Assembly: GCA_020636905.1 (NCBI GenBank)
Contig: JACJWX010000001.1
Coordinates: forward strand, 1 to 64,000
Length of the DNA: 64,000 nucleotides
DNA from: Actinomycetota bacterium
GTDB lineage: Bacteria; Actinomycetota; Thermoleophilia; Miltoncostaeales; Miltoncostaeaceae
Direction of reading: 5' to 3'
The notes beneath the pieces are model-generated. The model had not been told where the DNA came from. It saw nothing but the letters and a program-made list of their open reading frames with translations, and made no database searches. The position numbers and the translations under genes are program-made. Positions 58,496 through 64,000 of the stretch are shown in pieces. Positions within the stretch are counted from its first letter, which is position 1. Each line of letters opens with the position of its first letter.

Positions 58496-58870
58496 GTGGA
58501 CGAACACCAGCCGGTCCGGGTCGCCCTGGCCGACGTCGCCCGTGCGACGGGCGTCGTCGGAGCGTTCGCGGCGATTTCGGCCCTGATCCTCACGTGGTTC
58601 CCGGCCGACATCACTCGCACTTCGGCCATCCACGAGGACCTCGTGACGACCGAATCCCGGATCGCCGGTTCGGTCGTGGTGTTCATGTGGCCGCTCGGTC
58701 TGGCCGCGGGGATCCTCGCGGCGGTGCTCGGTCTGGTCGCCCTCGGGCGCAGCATCGACCACCCGAGGCGATACCGGGCCGCCGAGGCCGCCTTACTCCT
58801 GAGTCTCGGAGCGCTGGTCCTATCGTTTCTCACGGTGCTCCGGGTGGTGGCGGTGATCCCGTCGACATGA
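58496..58870 (+). CDS. Small membrane protein
   Basis: A 124-residue protein with three hydrophobic helices (about 18-36, 58-80 and 95-118); the loop after the first helix (FPADITRTSAIHEDLVTTESRI) should be outside. GGAGGG lies 7 nt before the GTG start at 58496. No family recognised. It follows the cysteine cluster by 81 nt and could be an add-on to that operon. Confidence 0.75.
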   Translation: MDEHQPVRVALADVARATGVVGAFAAISALILTWFPADITRTSAIHEDLVTTESRIAGSVVVFMWPLGLAAGILAAVLGLVALGRSIDHPRRYRAAEAALLLSLGALVLSFLTVLRVVAVIPST

Positions 58871-58962
58871 GTCACCGCGCGTGGTCGTCGGTCGGCGCGC
58901 GCGGGTGCCACACACGCCCCGTCGTGTGCCGCGCTTCCGGAACCCTGGCGTAAGCTACCGCC

Positions 58963-59652
58963 ATGCCGAAACGCGCCATCCTCGTCGCGCTCCTGGCCGC
59001 CGCCCTCGCCCTGGTCGCCGGGTGCGGTGACAGCGGTACGGTCACCGTCACGGTCACCGACGCGACCACGACCGCCGACACCTCGTCCGCGGGCACCGTC
59101 ACCGCCGCTCCCGCCATCGAGGCGGATCTCGAGCTGCGGCTTCCACCGCCGAAGTCGATCCCGTCGCTGCGGCCCGGAACCGCGACCGTGCAACCCACGG
59201 CCCAGAAACTGGTCGACTCGTTGTACTCCACCGGCGACGCCGCAAAGCCGGCGGCGGTCGTTCGCCTGGACGCGGCGGGTTACGAGACCGGCGTGCTCCG
59301 CGACCAGCGCGGCGCCAACCCGCGGCGCGGCCTCACGCTCTTCCGCAGTTACGTGTACCGGCTTCGTGACCAGGCGGCCGCCCAGCACGAGGTCGACGAC
59401 TCGGTCGACGAGGTGAAGCGGGACAGCACCGCGAGCAGCGTGGACGTGGAGGTTCCGGACATCCCCGGCGCCCGCGGGCTGCTGCTCAAGACCAAGTCGC
59501 CCACGATCGACGCCGAGGTGCTGTACGTGACGTGGGTCGCCGGACGTGACGTCTACGGCATCCAGTCGTTCACCCGCGCCGGATCCAAGCTGTACCGGGA
59601 CGAGACGATCGACCTGGCCCAGACGCTCTACCTCGCCTGGAAGGAGGGATAG
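58963..59652 (+). CDS. Lipoprotein
   Basis: A 229-residue lipoprotein. The signal peptide [21 protein letters not shown] ends in a lipobox cysteine. A Thr/Val/Ala-rich linker of about 35 residues follows, then a mixed alpha/beta domain with [21 protein letters not shown] and [16 protein letters not shown]. No family recognised. TAAGCT ends 6 nt before the ATG, and no ribosome site is seen (leaderless). It is followed by msrA after 2 nt, suggesting an envelope-repair operon. Confidence 0.82.
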   Translation: MPKRAILVALLAAALALVAGCGDSGTVTVTVTDATTTADTSSAGTVTAAPAIEADLELRLPPPKSIPSLRPGTATVQPTAQKLVDSLYSTGDAAKPAAVVRLDAAGYETGVLRDQRGANPRRGLTLFRSYVYRLRDQAAAQHEVDDSVDEVKRDSTASSVDVEVPDIPGARGLLLKTKSPTIDAEVLYVTWVAGRDVYGIQSFTRAGSKLYRDETIDLAQTLYLAWKEG

Positions 59653-59654
59653 CC

Positions 59655-60302
59655 GTGTTGTTCGGGAAGTCGCGCATGCCCACCCCTGAGGACGCCCTGC
59701 CGGGACGGCAGCAGCGGATGCCGATCGAGGGGCCGCACCTCGTGCTGGGCACGAGCATCGAACCGCCGTTCCCCGAGGGGATGCAGGAGCTGGTGGTGGG
59801 GATGGGCTGCTTCTGGGGCGCCGAGCGCATGTTCTGGACCCAGCCGGGCGTCCACACGACCGCCGTCGGTTACGCGGGCGGCTTCACCCCGAACCCGACC
59901 TACGACGAGGTGTGTTCCGGTCGTACCGGTCACACCGAGGTGGTCCGGGTCGTGTTCGACCCTCGTGAGACGACGCTCGGGGAGATGCTGAAGGTGTTCT
60001 GGGAAGGGCACGATCCCACCCAGGGGATGCGCCAGGGCAATGACACCGGCACGCAGTACCGCTCGGCGGTCTACACGAGCAACGAGTCCGACCGCGAACT
60101 CGCCGAGGCGAGCCGCGACATGTTCCAGCGGTCCCTGACGGCGGCGGGCTACGGGACCATCACCACCGATATCGAGGTGGCCGGACCCTTCTACTACGCC
60201 GAGCCCTACCACCAGCAGTACCTGCAGCGGGTTCCGAACGGGTACTGCGGCCTGGGCGGCACCGGGGTGTCCTGCCCGGTCGGAATCGTCGCCGACGGGT
60301 GA
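59655..60302 (+). CDS. msrA: Peptide methionine sulfoxide reductase A
   Basis: A 215-residue MsrA that reduces methionine-S-sulfoxide. The catalytic Cys52 is in [12 protein letters not shown], with [27 protein letters not shown] and [23 protein letters not shown]. Resolving cysteines near the C-terminus (NGYCGL, VSCPVG) allow thioredoxin recycling. GGAGGG lies 6 nt before the GTG. There is no signal peptide, so it is cytosolic. Overlaps the next gene by GTGA. Confidence 0.96.
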   Translation: MLFGKSRMPTPEDALPGRQQRMPIEGPHLVLGTSIEPPFPEGMQELVVGMGCFWGAERMFWTQPGVHTTAVGYAGGFTPNPTYDEVCSGRTGHTEVVRVVFDPRETTLGEMLKVFWEGHDPTQGMRQGNDTGTQYRSAVYTSNESDRELAEASRDMFQRSLTAAGYGTITTDIEVAGPFYYAEPYHQQYLQRVPNGYCGLGGTGVSCPVGIVADG

Positions 60303-60637
60303 ACCCGGAGCAGCTCGCCACCGCGGTCGCGGGACTGCAGCCCATCATCGCCGGGCACCTGCGGGACGGCCGCGACATCGACCTGAGCGCCGCCCTGGAT
60401 GAGGCCGCCGTCGTCATCGGGCACACCGCCGAGGAGAGCGACCGAACGCTCGTGGAGCAGATCCTGGACCATGCCTGCCGTCCGGACGACCCGGCGCCGG
60501 GAGAGTTCGTGGAGCTTTACCGGCGCGCGCTGAGCGGCGCCGAGATCGACGCCGCGCGTGTCCAGATGGCGCTCTTCGGCGCGGTAATGATCGCCACGTG
60601 GCGGGCCAGGCCGGCCGGAGACGCCGCGGACACCTGA
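60299..60637 (+). CDS. Small protein of unknown function
   Basis: A 112-residue, mainly helical, acidic protein ([79 protein letters not shown]). One cysteine. No family recognised. The GTG start overlaps msrA, so it is the last gene of the lipoprotein-msrA unit. A strong hairpin follows directly. Confidence 0.72.
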   Translation: MNPEQLATAVAGLQPIIAGHLRDGRDIDLSAALDEAAVVIGHTAEESDRTLVEQILDHACRPDDPAPGEFVELYRRALSGAEIDAARVQMALFGAVMIATWRARPAGDAADT

Positions 60638-60664
60638 TCGGGGCGGGGTTCGTCCCGCCCCGAT
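60637..60664. terminator. Bidirectional terminator hairpin
   Basis: ATCGGGGCGGG (60637-60647) and CCCGCCCCGAT (60654-60664) form a perfect 11-bp stem with a 6-nt loop between convergent genes; it begins at the stop codon of the upstream gene. Confidence 0.75.
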
Positions 60665-60672
60665 CGGCGGGA

Positions 60673-62295
60673 CTATTCCTCGGTGGCCTCGTCGGCGGGT
60701 GCCTCGGTGGCCTCGTCGGTGGGTTCGGCCTTCTTGCGGGTGGTGCGTCGCCGCTTGGGCTTTTCCTCGGTGGTCTCCTCGGCGGGTGCCTCGGCAGACT
60801 CCTCGGACTCCGCGGCCGGTATCCGCGACCCGCGACGCACGCGCCGGCGTCCGCCGGTCGCGGGAGCCTCCTCGCCCGGTGCTTCCGCGGCGGGAGTCTC
60901 CTCGTCCGGCGCTTCGGCTTCCTCGGACGCCTCAGCCTCGGGCGCAGCGGCCTCGGCGGTCGCGGCGCTGGACCGGCGGCGTCGCCGCCGCGTTCCGGTC
61001 GTCTCCGACGAGTCGCCCGCGTCCGCGGTCGCTTCGGCGGTCGACGCGTCGTCGCCACCCTCAGCGGCGTCGGCATCGGCCGCCGACCTGCCACCGGAGC
61101 GGCGACGGCGGCGTGATGTGGCCGGGGCGGCGTCTTCGTCGGACGAATCCGCCTCGGGCGACTGGCCGCCATCGGTCTCGTCCGTGTGCTCGTCGGTGCT
61201 CGCGTCCGCCTCGTCACCCCGGGTGGAGCGGCGGCGCCGGCGCCGGCGGGCGGGTGTCTCCCCGCCCTGGTCCGACGCCTCGAGCAGCTCGGTGTCGGTG
61301 TCCTCGGCAGGAGTCAGCTCCGGGCCGAGCATGACCATGTCCTCGTACGTGAGCGCGCGATCGAGCGGGATGTCGGGAGAGTCGACCACCTCGAGCGGGC
61401 TCACAACGAACTCGAACACATCGGCCTTCGCCTCGCCGGACGACTCGCCGGGCGACTCGCTGCGGCGACGGCCGCGACGTCGCCGGCGCGTGCCGCGTCC
61501 GCCGTTCTCGCCGTCGTCACCGGCATCCTTCTCGGCGGTCCCGGCGGCGGTGGGAGCCGCGGCCGAGCTGTCGGCGAGTTCCACGCGGTAGGTCCCGCTG
61601 CGGGAGTCGCTCTCGAGCCGCACGACGCCGCGATCACGGGCGTCCTCCAGGAACTTGCTGAAGGTCGAGAAGTTCGCCTCGGTCTCGTCGAAGGCGGGGT
61701 TCCTGCGGCGCATCGAATCCTTGACCACGCTGGCCAGGGGCCATTCGGTCCCCTCGCGCTGCAGGGCGAGCAGGGTCTGCCGCAGCAGTTCGTTGGGGTC
61801 GAGGGTGCGGCCCGTCGAGCCCCGTCGGGAGGCGGCGAGCAGGTCGTAGTAGATGAACTCGTCGCAGTTGGCGATGAGCAACTCGCTCGCCGACTCTCGG
61901 TTGCCGACGCCGATGACGCGCTTGTTCAGCTCTCGGACCTTGCCGACCAGGGGGGTGAAGTCGCTGTCGCCGGACACGATGACGAAGGTGTCCAGGTGCT
62001 CGCGGCTGAATGCGAGTTCCATGGCGTCGACGGCCATCTTGATGTCGGCGCGGTTCTTTGCGCCCTCACGAGCCGATGGCATCTCGATGAGTTCGAGGCC
62101 CGCGTTCTGCAGGTCGTGGCGGGCGTCCCGGTAGCGGCTCCAGTCGGCGTAGGCCCGCTTGACGAGCACCCGCCCCTTGTCGGTGAGCCGGTTGAGCACG
62201 AGGTGGATGTCGAAGTCGCCTCGGCCCTTGGCGCCAGGGCGCGCCATGTTTTCGTAGTCGACCAGTACGGCCAGCGAGCGGCTGAGCTCGTCCAT
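60673..62295 (-). CDS. NYN/PIN-like ribonuclease with OST-HTH domain and long charged tail
   Basis: A 540-residue protein; GGAGGACCC stands before the ATG. Residues 8-155 are a LabA-like NYN domain: VDYEN (12-16), ADIKMAVDAME (83-93) and SGDSDF (108-113) give the metal-binding Asp set. Residues 166-241 fit an OST-HTH/LOTUS RNA-binding domain. From about 250 on the protein is disordered, with about six Arg/Lys blocks (for example RRRRRGRRR and ARRRRRRRSTRG) between acidic Asp/Glu/Ala stretches, recalling RNA-binding arms of RNase E. Probably an RNA-degrading or RNA-binding enzyme. Confidence 0.88.
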   Translation of the reverse strand: MDELSRSLAVLVDYENMARPGAKGRGDFDIHLVLNRLTDKGRVLVKRAYADWSRYRDARHDLQNAGLELIEMPSAREGAKNRADIKMAVDAMELAFSREHLDTFVIVSGDSDFTPLVGKVRELNKRVIGVGNRESASELLIANCDEFIYYDLLAASRRGSTGRTLDPNELLRQTLLALQREGTEWPLASVVKDSMRRRNPAFDETEANFSTFSKFLEDARDRGVVRLESDSRSGTYRVELADSSAAAPTAAGTAEKDAGDDGENGGRGTRRRRRGRRRSESPGESSGEAKADVFEFVVSPLEVVDSPDIPLDRALTYEDMVMLGPELTPAEDTDTELLEASDQGGETPARRRRRRRSTRGDEADASTDEHTDETDGGQSPEADSSDEDAAPATSRRRRRSGGRSAADADAAEGGDDASTAEATADAGDSSETTGTRRRRRRSSAATAEAAAPEAEASEEAEAPDEETPAAEAPGEEAPATGGRRRVRRGSRIPAAESEESAEAPAEETTEEKPKRRRTTRKKAEPTDEATEAPADEATEE

Positions 62296-62441
62296 GGGTC
62301 CTCCAGAGAAAAGAATGTGTTGGGGTCCGCCGGCTCCCGGGATGTCGGGAGGGCGGACAGGGTCACGCGGCACAGAGGCCGATTGCCCCGCCCGTGGGCA
62401 GGACGCCGCGATCGTAGCAGCCGCTCAGGATTTCGCGTGCC

Positions 62442-63239
62442 TCACGTTCCGCCGATCTCACGGCGATCGATGGCCACGTGGGCGGCGGCCACCCCGCCGA
62501 CGGCCACGCCGAGCAGCGTGAGGGCACTGCTCCAGGGCAGCGCTCCCGCGGCGACGATGCCGCCTGGCTCGAAGTGGTGGAACACCGACAGCGGCGCGAC
62601 GACGTCGACGGGGGTCCACACCTGCGCGAGGTAGTTCAGCGCGTAGCTGGCCACCACGAATCCGGAGGCCCAGCCGACCGCCTGAGCGCCGCGAGGGACG
62701 ATCACGGCGATGAACAGGCTCACCCCCGCGATGGCCGCGAACAGCAGCATGGCGCCGAGTCCCGCGGCGGCGACGCCACGCGTCGACACTGACCCGAGAT
62801 CCGCCACGACGCTCCTCGCCAGAATGCCTCCCAGCATGCCGGCGGTCCCCACGATGCCGAGCGCGATGGCGAGCGCGATGGTCTGGCCGGCGAGCCAGCG
62901 GTGGGGTGGCAGCGGGCGCGAGAGCAGCAGGTCGGCGGCCCCCGATTCACGGTCCCTGGTGACCGAGGAGGTGATGGAGATCACCAGGACGCCGAGGATC
63001 GTGAGGGGAACCGGATGCAGGAAGGCGGCGCCGAGGTAGCCCGCCGGCGACGCCAGGTCAGAGGCTCCTGCCAGCGCGCGCAGCGCGGGCGGCAGTTGTT
63101 CGATGAGCGTCCGGATCGCGTTCTGATCGACGGAGGCGTACGACAATCCCACCAGCATGATGAACACGGCGAATCCCAGCGACAGGGCGATGATGCGTCC
63201 GCGAGCGCGCAGCAGGGTGAGACCGATGATGACCCTCAC
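62442..63239 (-). CDS. ABC-2 type permease
   Basis: A 265-residue membrane protein with six helices. The cytosolic loop SSVTRDRESGAADLLLSRPLPPHRWLAGQ is the ABC-2 pattern. The GTG start overlaps the ATPase stop by 4 nt. With the ATPase it forms an exporter whose substrate is unknown; related pairs export drugs or lipids. Confidence 0.9.
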   Translation of the reverse strand: MRVIIGLTLLRARGRIIALSLGFAVFIMLVGLSYASVDQNAIRTLIEQLPPALRALAGASDLASPAGYLGAAFLHPVPLTILGVLVISITSSVTRDRESGAADLLLSRPLPPHRWLAGQTIALAIALGIVGTAGMLGGILARSVVADLGSVSTRGVAAAGLGAMLLFAAIAGVSLFIAVIVPRGAQAVGWASGFVVASYALNYLAQVWTPVDVVAPLSVFHHFEPGGIVAAGALPWSSALTLLGVAVGGVAAAHVAIDRREIGGT

Positions 63240-64000
63240 GTCGGCGGCGGCCCGTCGTAGTGGACCCGAACCGCGTCCTCGAGGGACATGCGCGAGATCA
63301 CGAGGTCTTCCACGTCGAGGCGGTCCAGGGCAGCGATGAGCGATCCCGGCGGCGACGACAGCGTGAAGCGGTGCGTGCGGCCGTCATCGCTGACGCGGAC
63401 GTCCTGGACCCCCGTGGCGCGGTACCGCTCGGGATCCACCGCCGACGCGAACCGGACGTCCACGGATCGGATCCGGCCGATGCCCAGCTCATCGATGCCG
63501 CGTACCATCAGCAGGCGTCCCTCGCGAACCATTGCCACGCGGTCGCAGAGCGCTTCGACCTCGGCCAGCACATGGCTGCTGAAGAAGACGGTCATCCCCT
63601 GTTCGGATCGTTCGCGCAGCCAGTCGATGAGGCGGAGCTGGATGAGGGGGTCCAGACCGCCGCTCGGCTCGTCGAGGATGGCCAGCGGAGGCAGGTGCTG
63701 GAGGGCCGCGATGAGCCCCAGCTTCTGCTTCATCCCGCGTGAGTACTGGCGCACCTTGCGGCGCAGATCGGCCTCGGCCATGTCGAGCAGGTCACAGAGC
63801 TCGGCGCGGGCCACGGCGGGACGCGGATGCAGTGAGCCCAGCACGTCCAGCGTCCGCCGCCCCGTCAGCGAGGCGTACAGGCCCAGTTCGCCCGGGAGAT
63901 AGCCGACCTCGGCGAGCGCGCGCATGCGGTCGGTGCGGATGTCGTGACCCAGGACGCTGAGCGACCCGTCCTGCGGATGCAGCAACCCGAGCGCGAGCCG
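63236..64000 (-). CDS. ABC transporter ATP-binding protein (5' end missing)
   Basis: The gene runs off the right window edge; 254 codons are present and Walker A is not. Visible are the Q-loop-like EVGYLPGELGLYASLTGRRT, the signature YSRGMKQKLGLIAAL, Walker B LAILDEPSGGLDP, and the H-loop FFSSHVLAEVEAL. A C-terminal domain of about 85 residues follows, as in DUF4162-type exporters. Partner of the ABC-2 permease downstream. Confidence 0.93.
   Translation of the reverse strand, partial: RLALGLLHPQDGSLSVLGHDIRTDRMRALAEVGYLPGELGLYASLTGRRTLDVLGSLHPRPAVARAELCDLLDMAEADLRRKVRQYSRGMKQKLGLIAALQHLPPLAILDEPSGGLDPLIQLRLIDWLRERSEQGMTVFFSSHVLAEVEALCDRVAMVREGRLLMVRGIDELGIGRIRSVDVRFASAVDPERYRATGVQDVRVSDDGRTHRFTLSSPPGSLIAALDRLDVEDLVISRMSLEDAVRVHYDGPPPT

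Noticed and set aside
60800..61560. DNA repeats in the NYN gene as a tandem-repeat locus
   Set aside because: The similarity comes from recurring Arg and Glu/Ala codons in the disordered arm; units vary in length and sequence.
1..64000. CRISPR arrays, insertion sequences, integrases, prophage or rRNA genes
   Set aside because: No regularly spaced repeats, transposase or integrase domains, terminal inverted repeats or rRNA sequence were seen. The only tRNA has no flanking direct repeat or integrase.

Overview
The window is about 70% GC, densely coding and chromosomal: 73 protein genes (two cut by the window edges), one tRNA, short intergenic gaps and many 1-8 nt start/stop overlaps. The gene set points to an Actinomycetota chromosome, plausibly class Thermoleophilia (Solirubrobacterales-like): a CysO/CysM/Mec cysteine pathway, a deazaflavin (F420)-type nitroreductase, inositol-3-phosphate synthase, a duplicated ThyX-like protein, DUF1385, GTG/TTG starts, and secreted proteins with arginine-rich C-termini. 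The taxonomic call is an inference. No phage, insertion sequence, CRISPR array or rRNA was seen.

Layout. 1-4 kb: surface and secreted proteins on the minus strand (start of a possible beta-propeller protein, a methyltransferase, a glycosidase-like lipoprotein, a DUF4389 membrane protein). 4.2-6.5 kb: an operon of two small anchored proteins, an ApbE flavin transferase and a ferric-reductase-like membrane protein. 6.5-12 kb: a 1149-residue secreted protein, a P-loop kinase, a DMT transporter and tRNA-Phe. 12-17.7 kb: a two-component system with a secreted partner, a NifU-N protein, PyrE, RsgA, a compact transcription unit for a tryptophan/glycine-repeat protein, and an ASCH protein. 17.7-25 kb: sulfotransferase, threonine dehydratase-like enzyme, F420-type nitroreductase, ClpP, an IMPase-family protein and DUF1015. 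25-30 kb: a UvrD helicase-nuclease coupled to an OB/HD protein, then cyclopropane synthase. 30-33.6 kb: a TetR/DUF4386 pair with visible operators, an amphi-Trp-like protein and inositol-3-phosphate synthase.

33.7-42 kb: tandem HD-GYP protein, phosphatase, Nudix, DUF1272, YchF, PhzF, a secreted beta-propeller and a zinc alcohol dehydrogenase. 42-45.5 kb: a five-gene overlapping operon (DUF1385, SRPBCC, YcnI-like, NAPRT-like, methylmalonyl-CoA epimerase). 45.5-54.5 kb: the ThyX-like protein, a subtilisin-like protease, YqeY, a TetR-controlled ABC exporter, RarA and an MFS transporter. 55-58.4 kb: the sulfur-carrier cysteine pathway (rhodanese-E1, CysO-like carrier with a C-terminal tail, CysM, Mec JAMM protease). 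58.5-64 kb: membrane and lipoproteins, MsrA, a NYN/OST-HTH protein with a long charged tail, and an ABC-2 exporter cut by the window end.

Two themes run through the window. First, at least 14 starts have a TAnnnT hexamer only 6-8 nt upstream and mostly no usable ribosome binding site, the expected layout of leaderless transcripts. Second, the cysteine cluster carries its own carrier-maturation puzzle: the carrier's Gly-Gly is internal and must be exposed, most likely by the encoded JAMM protease.
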